Shown here: positions 9,082 to 16,338 of the stretch, piece after piece
Layout: every line of letters begins with the position of its first letter
Position numbering within the stretch: position 1 is the stretch's first letter
Source: Candidatus Gastranaerophilales bacterium
GTDB lineage: Bacteria > Cyanobacteriota > Vampirovibrionia > Gastranaerophilales > Gastranaerophilaceae
Reading direction: 5' to 3'
DNA: 64,000 nucleotides
Assembly: GCA_944325665.1 (NCBI GenBank)
Contig: CALVAY010000004.1
Span: forward strand, 49,888-113,887
Translations under genes and position numbers: made by a program
Notes under the pieces: model-generated
The model's database searches: none
What the model was told of the DNA's origin: nothing
What the model saw: the letters and a program-made list of their open reading frames with translations, nothing else

Positions 9082-10060
9082 TACAACCTCCGAACATAGC
9101 TTTTGAAAAGGCAAGAATAGGGTCGCTTTGAGAAGTTTTTAGCAAAAATTCCGCCTCAAGCAAATTAAGTTTGAAATTAAGAACATCTTCAAATGGCACT
9201 TTTGCAAGCTTTTCCAAGTTTTTTTTCACGACAAATTCATGCTGCCCCACTTTTTGTGAAATTTCATAAGGAGAGAGCGAATTTGAAAAAACTTTAATCT
9301 TTAGCAAATTTGAAAACGAAGTTTGCAGAAAGGATAAGACTTCTAAATAGTGCGATTTTTGTATAATTTTTGAGATTTGCTCAAGAGCTTGCGTGTAATC
9401 TTTTTTAAGGATTAAATCCTGCAAAGCAAATATATCTTCTCCCGCAAGGCAAATGTCCCTTATATTTTGAGGAGTAACATTTTCCTGAGGGTAAATCGAG
9501 AGTTTAATTTTCTCAAGCTGAGAATCCAAAACCCTGATAGAAGGGCCGCAAATCTGAACCAAAAGACAAGCGGTGTCTGTTTTTAAGGTGAGTTTTTTTT
9601 CTTTTGCAAGCTCAATTAAAACAGGGGCGATTTTGTAATCTTCATAAGCCTTAAACGAAGGAAAATGTTTAATTTGAGCAACTTTTGCAAGCTCTTTATA
9701 TATTTTTTTTCTGCTGTCAGGTTTTTTCGTTTCACCTTTAGCAATAGGGCACAAAAGGATAACATGGATTCTATCCGAAACACTTTTAAATGAGTCGCAA
9801 AGTGCTGATATTTGGTCATCTTCAAGCTTTATTTTGCTTTTTGTTTCAAGAAAATATTTATCACATTTAATCAGATACAAGACATCTCCAAAAAACATTG
9901 GAGATGTCCTTAAAGCTTCATCAAAAGTTGCAAAATCAGGATTATCAAGGCTTCTGAAGTTAAGAGCATCATAGTTATCGCCCAAGACCTCTTTTTTAAG
10001 CCTTTTTACCTCTTTTTCAATTAAATAATCCTCATCACCCCAAATAAAATGCAAGGGCAT
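9068..10060 (-). CDS. holA: DNA polymerase III delta subunit
   Basis: A 330-aa clamp-loader wrench subunit that opens the sliding clamp. It begins MPLHFIWGDEDYLIEKEV, where the F-x-x-G-x-x-x-x-L-I pattern is typical of HolA. It continues with a DALNFRSLD segment and a Phe-rich clamp-contact region (SPMFFGDVLYLI). The C-terminal helical collar has a Leu-rich LNLLEAEFLLKTSQSDP ending. AAGGT lies upstream of the ATG. It follows the ROK kinase by 22 bases and overlaps holB, so holA and holB are co-expressed. It has no nucleotide-binding motif, as expected for delta. Confidence 0.88.
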   Translation of the reverse strand: MPLHFIWGDEDYLIEKEVKRLKKEVLGDNYDALNFRSLDNPDFATFDEALRTSPMFFGDVLYLIKCDKYFLETKSKIKLEDDQISALCDSFKSVSDRIHVILLCPIAKGETKKPDSRKKIYKELAKVAQIKHFPSFKAYEDYKIAPVLIELAKEKKLTLKTDTACLLVQICGPSIRVLDSQLEKIKLSIYPQENVTPQNIRDICLAGEDIFALQDLILKKDYTQALEQISKIIQKSHYLEVLSFLQTSFSNLLKIKVFSNSLSPYEISQKVGQHEFVVKKNLEKLAKVPFEDVLNFKLNLLEAEFLLKTSQSDPILAFSKAMFGGCNDCR

Positions 10061-10082
10061 AAGATTTTACCTTAACTTTCTA

Positions 10083-11033
10083 TTAACTTTCAATCAATAA
10101 GCTTGCACCAATAACACCTGCTGTATTGCCAAGCTCAGCATGAACAATTTCAACGCTTGAAGCTTGAATTGGCATAGCTCTTTTTGCTACCGTTTCTCTT
10201 ATCGGGTCAAATAAAATATCACCCGCATCAGCCACACCGCCGCCGATTATAACTCTTTCAGGGTTAAGAAGGTTAATAACGGAAGTTAAGCCAAGGCCGA
10301 TTATTTCACCCATTTTTGTATAAATTCTTCTTGCAACAACATCACCTTGAAGAGCAGCTTGAGCAACTATATAAGGGCTTAATTCTTCCGTGGCAAGCTC
10401 TTTAAATTTAGATGATTTACCGCCTTTAATATATTCTTTTGCCATTGCTACAATAGCGGGGCCTGAAGCGTAAGCTTCAAAACATCCGAAATCACCGCAA
10501 CCGCAAAGAGGGCCTTCACCCATAGTCATTTTAATATGTCCGATTTCGCCTGCCGCATTTTTTGCACCACGAACCAATTTGCCGTTTAGGACAAGCCCTG
10601 AACCGATACCGGTTCCAACAGTAATACAAACAAGGTTTTGACAACCCTTGCCCGCACCGTATTTTAATTCGCCCAAAGTTGCCACACGAACGTCATTGTC
10701 AAGGCGGGTAGGAATTTTAAACTCGTCTTCCATAATTTTTGCAACAGGAATTTCAACCCAGCCGGGCATATTTGGCAAAAGCCTTACAATACCTGCTTGA
10801 TAGTCAATTTGACCGGGGAAACCAAAACCGATTGCTTCAACTGTTGTTTTGTCGGAATTTGTTTCCTTCATTAAGTCTTTAATTGCTTGTTTAATATTTG
10901 CAATTGTATATTCATAACCCATATCAGCACGGGTTGGAGTAGTGTTTGAATAAACGATTTTGCCTTGCATGTCAACAAGAGCTATTTTTATATTTGTACC
11001 GCCAATATCCACACCAATTCTGTATTTTTTCAT
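10083..11033 (-). CDS. ROK family glucokinase-like sugar kinase
   Basis: A 316-aa kinase that phosphorylates glucose or a related hexose with ATP. The phosphate-binding motif DIGGTNIKIALVD is at the N-terminus. The second motif is TVGTGIGSGLVLNGKLVRGA. The sugar-binding E-I-G-H is followed by the ROK zinc cluster CGCGDFGCFEAYASG (C-x-C-G-x-x-x-C), and a late GGGVADAG forms the adenosine pocket. AAGGGTGG precedes the ATG. It heads the holA-holB operon, probably sharing its promoter by position only. Substrate preference cannot be read from sequence. A second ROK gene is at 50516-51475. Confidence 0.88.
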   Translation of the reverse strand: MKKYRIGVDIGGTNIKIALVDMQGKIVYSNTTPTRADMGYEYTIANIKQAIKDLMKETNSDKTTVEAIGFGFPGQIDYQAGIVRLLPNMPGWVEIPVAKIMEDEFKIPTRLDNDVRVATLGELKYGAGKGCQNLVCITVGTGIGSGLVLNGKLVRGAKNAAGEIGHIKMTMGEGPLCGCGDFGCFEAYASGPAIVAMAKEYIKGGKSSKFKELATEELSPYIVAQAALQGDVVARRIYTKMGEIIGLGLTSVINLLNPERVIIGGGVADAGDILFDPIRETVAKRAMPIQASSVEIVHAELGNTAGVIGASLLIES

Positions 11034-11126
11034 AATGCCACCCTTTAATCGTCTTACAATAAGGCAATTTTAGCACAAAGAAAAAATATTTGTAAAGGAA
11101 TGTAACATTATTTAATCAACTTGAAA

Positions 11127-11155
11127 TTGTGCATTGAGTATATACTTTATATATA
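11127..11155 (+). promoter_or_regulatory. Candidate promoter of the 58-aa gene
   Basis: TTGTGC, a 17-base spacer and TATATA lie 34 bases upstream of the ATG at 11189. The spacer and -10 lie in a 22-base sequence (11140-11161) repeated exactly, in the other orientation, at 21930-21951. Confidence 0.45.
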
Positions 11156-11188
11156 TGTAAGCAGTGAGTAATCAAGAAAGAAGATAAA

Positions 11189-11365
11189 ATGAGATTAGCA
11201 GCAGCAAACGATTTAGACGCAAAATTAGCAGAGTTATACTACTCAAAAGTTACAGTTAATCTTGAAGCAAAATCTACACTTTCACCAAACGAGTTCTGGA
11301 GCTCAATGGAATTAATCGCAATCAACAACAAAGCGGTTATGAACTTTAAAAGCAAAAGAGCTTAA
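11189..11365 (+). CDS. Small 58-aa protein, unknown function
   Basis: An ATG-to-TAA frame of 58 codons starting MRLAAANDLDAKLAELYYSK and ending in a basic NFKSKRA tail. It is predicted mostly helical with one Trp (FWSSM) and has no signal peptide or membrane segment. It stands alone in a 485-base gap with its own promoter-like sequence upstream and a strong hairpin terminator downstream, and its codon choice matches its neighbours. The Shine-Dalgarno is weak (GAAAGAAGA). I do not recognise the family. Confidence 0.65.
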   Translation: MRLAAANDLDAKLAELYYSKVTVNLEAKSTLSPNEFWSSMELIAINNKAVMNFKSKRA

Positions 11366-11419
11366 TAAAAAAAATTAGCTGACAAAACATTAAAGCACGA
11401 TGATGGATTAAGGAGTTTT

Positions 11420-11458
11420 ACCCCGATACAAAAACAGTATCGGGGTTTTAAATTTTTC
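11420..11458 (+). terminator. Rho-independent terminator of the 58-aa gene
   Basis: A perfect 9-bp stem, CCCCGATAC / GTATCGGGG, with a 7-base loop, followed by TTTTAAATTTTTCTT. It separates the small gene from thrS. Confidence 0.85.
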
Positions 11459-11518
11459 TTTATATTAAATAGTGTTGGTGGTAAAATTTTTTTATAAACA
11501 CAATAAAATGAGGAAGTT

Positions 11519-13291
11519 ATGGAAAAACACGAAGAATTACAAATTTTAAGGCACTCAACTTCACACATTATGGCACAAGCCGTACAAAACCTTTTCCCGA
11601 GTGCAAAGCTTGCAATAGGCCCTGCTATTGAAAACGGTTTTTATTACGACTTTGACATTGAAAATATAACGCTTAACGAAGACAACCTAAAAGACATTGA
11701 AAAAGAGATGAGAAGGCTTGTTGAGCAAAATTTGACCTTTGAAAAATACGTAATTCCCGATGTGCAAAAACAAATTGACGAATTTAAAGCTCAAGGTGAA
11801 ATCTACAAAGCTGAGCTGCTTGAAGAACACAGAAACGACAACCCGACTTTGTACTTAACAAAAGATAAAGACGGAAATGTACTTTTTAACGACCTTTGCG
11901 CAGGCCCACACCTTGAAAACACTAAGAAAATCAGAGCGTTTAAACTTCTCTCCGTTGCAGGAGCATATTGGAGAGGGGATGTGAAAAATAAAATGCTTCA
12001 AAGAATTTATGCAACGGCATTTTTCACAAAAGAAGAATTAAATGAATATTTAACCATGCTTGAAGAAGCAAAAAAACGTGATCACAGAAAATTAGGTGCA
12101 ACGCTTGATTTATTCTCCGTAAGAGATGAAATAGGCGGCGGTCTTGTACTTTGGCACCCTAATTTAGCTGTTGTAAGAGAAGAAATTGAAAACTATTGGA
12201 GAGAGGAGCACAGAAAAAGAGGTTATGTAATTGTTAACACTCCTCAAATTGCCAAATCAAAACTTTGGGAACTATCAGGACACATTGACCACTACAAGGA
12301 AAATATGTTCTTTATTCAAAAAGAAAATGAGGAAGATGACCAATATATTGTAAAACCAATGAACTGCCCGTTCCATATTCTTATTTATCAGGCAAACAGA
12401 CACTCTTACCGCTCATTGCCGCTTAGAATGGCTGAATTGGGAACTGTTTACAGAAAAGAAAAATCAGGAGCGCTTTCCGGTCTTACTCGTGTACAAGGCT
12501 TTACACAAGATGATGCACACATTTTCTGCACGCCCGAGCAGCTTGTGAGTGAAATTAATGCCATTATCGACTTTGTAGCCGACACTATGGACATTTTCAA
12601 TATGAAATTTGAAGTAGAATTATCTACTCGTCCCGAAAGCTATGTTGGCGACCTTAAAAACTGGGAATTAGCCGAAGCAGGGCTAAAAGAGGCAATGGAC
12701 AGACGTGGCATGAAATATGAAATTAACGAAGGCGACGGAGCGTTTTACGGCCCTAAAATCGACTTTAAAGTAAAAGATGCCATTGGAAGAACTTGGCAGT
12801 GTGCAACCATTCAGCTTGATTTCAACTTGCCCGAAAGGTTTGAGATTAAATACCAAGACAAAGACGGACAACTAAAAACTCCCGTTATGTTGCACAGAGT
12901 AATTTTCGGCTCAATGGAAAGATTCCACGGCATATTAATCGAGCACTACGCAGGTGCGTTCCCGACTTGGCTTGCACCTCATCAGGTAGCTATTGTTCCG
13001 ATTGCAGACAGACACGCTGACGCTGCGGCTGAAATTGCAAACAAAATAAAAGCACTTGGAATAAGAGCATTGCTTGACGACAGGTCAGAAAGTATGAATT
13101 ACAAGATTAGAGAAAATCTTCAACAGAAAAAAATCCCCTATGTCCTTGTTGTGGGCGATAAGGAAATTGAAGATAAAACAGTTGCAATTCGTGCAAGAGG
13201 AAGAGGACAAATCGGCACAAAACCGCTTGACGAGTTTATTTCAATGCTCGAAGAGGAAATAAAAACCAAAGGTAAAAAAATCGTTGAATAA
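11519..13291 (+). CDS. thrS: Threonyl-tRNA synthetase lacking the TGS domain
   Basis: Charges tRNA-Thr with threonine. The 590-aa protein starts MEKHEELQILRHSTSHIMAQ, directly in the editing (SAD) domain, so the N-terminal TGS domain of about 60 residues seen in E. coli ThrS is absent. The editing-site HSTSHIMAQA and the CAGPHLENT motif are present. Class II core: motif 2 YRKEKSGALSGLTRVQGFTQ, motif 3 GSMERFHGILIEHYAG, and zinc ligands in MNCPFH and around DDAHIFC. The last 100 residues form the anticodon-binding domain (HQVAIVPIADRHADAA). AGGAAG precedes the ATG. No T-box leader was seen. It is monocistronic and ends at a clear terminator. Confidence 0.96.
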   Translation: MEKHEELQILRHSTSHIMAQAVQNLFPSAKLAIGPAIENGFYYDFDIENITLNEDNLKDIEKEMRRLVEQNLTFEKYVIPDVQKQIDEFKAQGEIYKAELLEEHRNDNPTLYLTKDKDGNVLFNDLCAGPHLENTKKIRAFKLLSVAGAYWRGDVKNKMLQRIYATAFFTKEELNEYLTMLEEAKKRDHRKLGATLDLFSVRDEIGGGLVLWHPNLAVVREEIENYWREEHRKRGYVIVNTPQIAKSKLWELSGHIDHYKENMFFIQKENEEDDQYIVKPMNCPFHILIYQANRHSYRSLPLRMAELGTVYRKEKSGALSGLTRVQGFTQDDAHIFCTPEQLVSEINAIIDFVADTMDIFNMKFEVELSTRPESYVGDLKNWELAEAGLKEAMDRRGMKYEINEGDGAFYGPKIDFKVKDAIGRTWQCATIQLDFNLPERFEIKYQDKDGQLKTPVMLHRVIFGSMERFHGILIEHYAGAFPTWLAPHQVAIVPIADRHADAAAEIANKIKALGIRALLDDRSESMNYKIRENLQQKKIPYVLVVGDKEIEDKTVAIRARGRGQIGTKPLDEFISMLEEEIKTKGKKIVE

Positions 13292-13300
13292 TAAATTTTA

Positions 13301-13336
13301 ATCCCGACAAGAAAAATCCTGTCGGGATTTTATTTC
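13301..13336 (+). terminator. Rho-independent terminator after thrS
   Basis: A 9-bp stem, ATCCCGACA / TGTCGGGAT, with a 10-base loop, followed by TTTATTT. It begins ten bases past the thrS stop. Confidence 0.88.
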
Positions 13337-13428
13337 CAGATGTCTCAGAGTTTTTAAAATTTTTGTGCAAAACTTAATTGTAGCAAATTAACCTTTGTAC
13401 AAAAATTTTAACACGTATTTTTACGCTT

Positions 13429-13740
13429 ATGAAGCTGGGAAAACTAACCCCAATTTTCACGTGTAAATTCACGTGTATATACCCCAGTAGAATTTCTTTT
13501 AAATTAATGAGATATTTATACTCGGAATTAAAATTTATGCACAAACTTGAAAAAATTCGTCGCTTAACAAGCTATAAGACAAAGCAATTCACGCTAACAC
13601 TAAATCCTGAATTGGTCAGTCTTTTTAAAATAGCTTGCAATAAAAATAAAATCAATATGACAAATGTTGTCGAAACTTTTATGATAACTTACATCGACAA
13701 CAACAAACTACTTGAAACTAAAAGTGGTCAGGATTATTAA
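13429..13740 (+). CDS. Small ribbon-helix-helix-like DNA-binding protein
   Basis: Up to 103 aa. The first 36 residues look non-coding, and an ATG at 13537 (67 aa, MHKLEKIRRLTSYKT) is a plausible true start; neither has a good Shine-Dalgarno. The core KQFTLTLNPELVSLFKIACN followed by NMTNVVETFMITYID has the strand-helix-turn-helix pattern of ribbon-helix-helix regulators. A tandem CACGTG-containing repeat lies at 13456-13477, which would be upstream of the shorter start and could be its operator. It ends two bases from the convergent HTH gene. Classification is by pattern only. Confidence 0.5.
   Translation: MKLGKLTPIFTCKFTCIYPSRISFKLMRYLYSELKFMHKLEKIRRLTSYKTKQFTLTLNPELVSLFKIACNKNKINMTNVVETFMITYIDNNKLLETKSGQDY
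13456..13477. repeat. Tandem 10-bp direct repeat TTCACGTGTA
   Basis: TTCACGTGTA occurs at 13456-13465 and 13468-13477, a 12-base period close to one helical turn. Each copy holds the palindrome CACGTG. A related CACGTA lies at 13412. It could be an operator for the small regulator encoded just downstream. Confidence 0.6.
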
Positions 13741-13741
13741 C

Positions 13742-14137
13742 TCACTCTTTAAGCTCATCTATTTCCTGTAACTTTTGCAAACCTTCAATAAAATAAAGCG
13801 CAAGGGACAAGTTTTTAGGGCTTAAGTTCATTTTAACGGCAAGCAACTCTCTTAACTCGTCATAACAATCTGTTTTATTTTCTTTTTTATTCACTGAAAA
13901 ATCGGGCAAATCAGCCAAAATAAACAACTCATTATTTTCAAACTTAAGAGCAAGGCTCAACTGCTCAAGAGTGAGGCGTTTTGGAAAGTTGGGCATTTGA
14001 GCGTTTTCAAGTTTTGCTATAAGAGCAGGGCTGACATTTGAAGCAGCCGAAAGCCCTCGCATTGTAAGCCCCAAGGACTGCCTTCTGTTTCTTATCATTA
14101 TACCCAATTTTTTTAATTGCTCTTTTTTATTTTGCAT
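13742..14137 (-). CDS. XRE-family helix-turn-helix regulator
   Basis: A 131-aa protein from the ATG at 14137; the frame runs open to 14263 across the divergent promoter, so the shorter form is preferred. Residues 5-65 form a Cro/C1-type HTH: LGIMIRNRRQSLGLTMRGLS, then ASNVSPALIAKLENAQMPNF as turn and recognition helix. A variable tail of about 60 residues probably dimerises. There is no Shine-Dalgarno at close range, and the start codon lies about two bases past the predicted transcription start (see 14146-14174). It is divergent from the secreted-protein gene and may control both. Confidence 0.82.
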   Translation of the reverse strand: MQNKKEQLKKLGIMIRNRRQSLGLTMRGLSAASNVSPALIAKLENAQMPNFPKRLTLEQLSLALKFENNELFILADLPDFSVNKKENKTDCYDELRELLAVKMNLSPKNLSLALYFIEGLQKLQEIDELKE

Positions 14138-14145
14138 AACAGTAT

Positions 14146-14174
14146 ATTTTAACCTTGTAAATAAAAATAAACAA
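14146..14174 (-). promoter_or_regulatory. Promoter of the XRE regulator gene
   Basis: On the minus strand: TTGTTT, 17-base spacer, TAAAAT. The -10 ends nine bases before the ATG at 14137, so the mRNA would have almost no leader. Confidence 0.6.
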
Positions 14175-14177
14175 GTG

Positions 14178-14207
14178 TTGACATGGTATAAATAATAATT
14201 GTATATT
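14178..14207 (+). promoter_or_regulatory. Promoter of the secreted-protein gene
   Basis: A perfect -35 TTGACA, an 18-base spacer and TATATT. The -10 ends seven bases before the ATG at 14214, so transcription should begin at or next to the start codon. Confidence 0.65.
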
Positions 14208-14213
14208 GTGAAA

Positions 14214-14834
14214 ATGAAAAAGATATTTTTAACTTTGTTTTTTTGTATTGCATTATGCAGCAATGCTTTTTGTGAAAGTATTAAAGAAACCAGATACTAC
14301 GACAGAGACACTCATCTGAAGGTATTTAACGAGGAAAATTTTCCTGTGATGTATAATTACTTTTTGGATTATGCACAGATGTTTTTATATAAGTTTGACA
14401 TAACTAAATATCCAAAACCCAATTTTACCCATGGTTCAAAATTTTACTTAAAAAAAGACGGTACGCTAACTTTTTACTATAACCCGCCATTAAGTGATAA
14501 AGAATTTTATCAGGGAGAATCCGGAGATTTTAGAAAATTTATTCTTGAAAATTCTCCTCCGCCTTTTCCAAAAGAGATGGTTGATGATTACATACCTGTT
14601 TGCATTACCGTTATTAATGAGGCGTATGGTGAGGATAATTCAATTCTTATGCAGCTACATAAGGATAAGTATGATGAATTTAATACCTTGGATATTGACA
14701 TATATAAGCATAAGAAAAATATGCACATGAATAAAAGAAAATGTAAAAAGCTCGGATACGAGTGGAATGAAGAAGAAAATTATTGCAAGTTGGATTATAA
14801 ATTGTTTTTAAATTTTGAAGAATTTGAGCATTAG
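14214..14834 (+). CDS. Exported protein of unknown function
   Basis: A 206-aa protein from the ATG at 14214, with a clear signal peptide (MKKIFLTLFFCIALCSNAFC, cleavage near CES). The mature part is polar and charged with several aromatic segments (FYYNPPLSDKEFYQGES) and two late Cys. A downstream part reads ICITVINEAYG-like strands followed by a Lys-rich tail. An alternative start five codons earlier overlaps the -10 box and is unlikely. No Shine-Dalgarno is visible. I do not recognise the family. It is divergent from an XRE regulator with which it shares a 76-base control region. Confidence 0.7.
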   Translation: MKKIFLTLFFCIALCSNAFCESIKETRYYDRDTHLKVFNEENFPVMYNYFLDYAQMFLYKFDITKYPKPNFTHGSKFYLKKDGTLTFYYNPPLSDKEFYQGESGDFRKFILENSPPPFPKEMVDDYIPVCITVINEAYGEDNSILMQLHKDKYDEFNTLDIDIYKHKKNMHMNKRKCKKLGYEWNEEENYCKLDYKLFLNFEEFEH

Positions 14835-14866
14835 CAAGAGAAATAAATAAAAAATAAGGAATTAAA

Positions 14867-14893
14867 AAGGCGAATTCAAAAAGAATTCGCCTT
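14867..14893 (-). terminator. Rho-independent terminator after hup
   Basis: An 11-bp stem, AAGGCGAATTC / GAATTCGCCTT, with a 5-base loop. On the minus strand it is followed by a T-rich run (TTTAATTCCTTATTTTTTA). It may also stop the convergent secreted-protein transcript. Confidence 0.8.
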
Positions 14894-14914
14894 ACACATT
14901 TTAATTTCAAAAAA

Positions 14915-15193
14915 CTATTTTTTGTTAACAAGTTCTTTGAATTTTTTACCAGCTGAGAAAGCAGGAACTGTTTTTGCAGCGATTTTAATTTCTTTACCTG
15001 TTTGAGGGTTGCGGCCAGTTCTTGCAGCTCTTTTTCTTGCTTCAAAAGTACCAAAGCCAACTAGAGTAACTTTTTCACCTTTAGAAACGCTTTTTTGTAC
15101 AGTTTCAACAAAACCGTTTAAAATTTCAGCAGCTTCTTTTTGAGTAACTTTAGCTTTCTTAGCAATTTCTTGTACTAATTCTTCTTTGTTCAT
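14915..15193 (-). CDS. hup: HU-family nucleoid DNA-binding protein
   Basis: A 92-aa bacterial histone-like protein that bends and compacts DNA as a dimer. The N-terminus MNKEELVQEIAKKAKVTQKE and the GEKVTLVGFGTFEARKRAAR segment are diagnostic. The DNA-inserting beta-arm carries the standard RTGRNPQTGKEI with its intercalating Pro. GGAAGGAG precedes the ATG. It has a strong promoter (15221-15249) and its own terminator, so it is an independent unit. The length is normal. Confidence 0.96.
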   Translation of the reverse strand: MNKEELVQEIAKKAKVTQKEAAEILNGFVETVQKSVSKGEKVTLVGFGTFEARKRAARTGRNPQTGKEIKIAAKTVPAFSAGKKFKELVNKK

Positions 15194-15220
15194 TGTGAAC
15201 TCCTTCCTTTATCATAAGTG

Positions 15221-15249
15221 ATTATATCGGTCTTTTTGGCATGTGGCAA
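15221..15249 (-). promoter_or_regulatory. Promoter of hup
   Basis: On the minus strand: TTGCCA, 17-base spacer, TATAAT, 28 bases upstream of the hup start. Confidence 0.75.
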
Positions 15250-15278
15250 GTATTTTTTTAATATTTTTCAATATTTTC

Positions 15279-15307
15279 GTGAAAATCATACAAAAATTTG
15301 ATATAAT
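15279..15307 (+). promoter_or_regulatory. Promoter of the 109-aa gene and SDR gene, probably leaderless
   Basis: GTGAAA, 17-base spacer, TATAAT. The -10 ends seven bases before the ATG at 15314 and there is no Shine-Dalgarno, so the transcript should begin at the start codon. Confidence 0.6.
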
Positions 15308-15313
15308 CTAGAT

Positions 15314-15643
15314 ATGAGAAATTATATAAGATGGTACGATAAAGACAAGTATTTAAGTGCTTTTATGCGGTTATTAGAGGATTTAGACCCAAGTGTTCAG
15401 TCTGAAGTTGCGGTTGATATTATCTTAAACATCCCAAAAATAATTGATAAAGATTACGAAAAATTTGTTAAAATTATTGCGGATTACGACCCCAGAGAAT
15501 ACCAAAGATGGTATGACAAAAACCCAAATTTGCACACTGCTATTGAAGCTTTAAGAGAACTTGATTCGAAGCAACGCGAGGATTTAATAAATAAAATATC
15601 GGATATTGTCTTAAAACATACCCAAGAGCAGGACATATCATGA
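15314..15643 (+). CDS. 109-aa protein with an internal duplication, unknown function
   Basis: The protein consists of two similar helical halves. Residues about 5-42 (IRWYDKDKYLSAFMRLLEDL and following) align with about 64-101 (YQRWYDKNPNLHTAIEALRE and following). Both carry R-W-Y-D-K, a Leu-rich helix with L-D and a following I-x-x-I helix. It has no signal peptide and is acidic. It overlaps the SDR gene by four bases (ATGA), so the two are translationally coupled. The duplicated unit suggests a small helical repeat that binds a partner protein. I do not recognise the family. Confidence 0.75.
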   Translation: MRNYIRWYDKDKYLSAFMRLLEDLDPSVQSEVAVDIILNIPKIIDKDYEKFVKIIADYDPREYQRWYDKNPNLHTAIEALRELDSKQREDLINKISDIVLKHTQEQDIS

Positions 15644-16338
15644 AAAATGTCCTCATTACAGGCACAAGTAAAGGCATAGGGAAAGCCATTATGCAAGAGC
15701 TTGAGGCATCAGGGTATCGAGTTTTCGGGCAAGGCAGAGTACCTCTTGATAAAGAAAATTACCTCAGCATTGAACTCAACAAAAGCGAAAATGCAAAGAT
15801 ATTGTTTGATTGCGCTAAAAAGTATCTTGGCAATATAGATATTTTAATCAATAACGCAGGCGCATTTTTGTATTCGGGGGTAGAAAATACAACAAGAGAT
15901 AAGGTTGAAAACCTTTGTACGCTCAATTTTATAACACCGTACCTACTGTGCTCTTATGCAGTATCCGATATGAAAAAAAATAATTGGGGCAGAATAGTAA
16001 ATATAGGCTCAATTTCAGGTGTTGTAGGAGAAGCTGACGCAAGCTTATACAGTGCTACCAAGTCTGCTTTAACGGGACTAACAAAGTCATTAGCTCTTGA
16101 GCTTGCTCTTAATAATATAACCGTAAATCAAATTAACCCGGGCTGGGTAGAAACAAATTTAGCAAATGAAGCATTAAATGAGGAGGAAAAATCTGAAATT
16201 GAACAGATAATTCCTCAAAAACGCTTTATTGAACCGAAAGAAGTTGCAAAGTTATGCAAATATTTAATATCCCAAGACGCCAAAGGGCTCACGGGTCAAT
16301 CCATAAATCTTTGTGCGGGTCTTAGCTGCGGCTGTTAA
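15640..16338 (+). CDS. Short-chain dehydrogenase/reductase, FabG-like
   Basis: A 232-aa NAD(P)-dependent oxidoreductase. The Rossmann motif TGTSKGIGKA is at the N-terminus, then ILINNAGAF. The catalytic Ser is in IGSISGVVGEA and the Y-x-x-x-K pair in LYSATKSAL. NPGWVETNLANEA is the usual loop after the active site, and the C-terminus GLTGQSINLCAGLSCG matches 3-oxoacyl-ACP reductases. It could reduce 3-ketoacyl-ACP or another carbonyl; no other fatty-acid gene is adjacent, so FabG function is not assured. It is co-transcribed with the 109-aa gene and overlaps the convergent gene by four bases. Confidence 0.88.
   Translation: MKNVLITGTSKGIGKAIMQELEASGYRVFGQGRVPLDKENYLSIELNKSENAKILFDCAKKYLGNIDILINNAGAFLYSGVENTTRDKVENLCTLNFITPYLLCSYAVSDMKKNNWGRIVNIGSISGVVGEADASLYSATKSALTGLTKSLALELALNNITVNQINPGWVETNLANEALNEEEKSEIEQIIPQKRFIEPKEVAKLCKYLISQDAKGLTGQSINLCAGLSCGC

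Noticed and set aside
11366..11518. T-box leader for thrS
   Set aside because: The only hairpin is a terminator that fits the small gene. No T-box sequence or specifier loop is seen.
14680..15060. Minus-strand frame over hup
   Set aside because: It overlaps the hup gene in another frame and has no start signal; HU is unmistakable.
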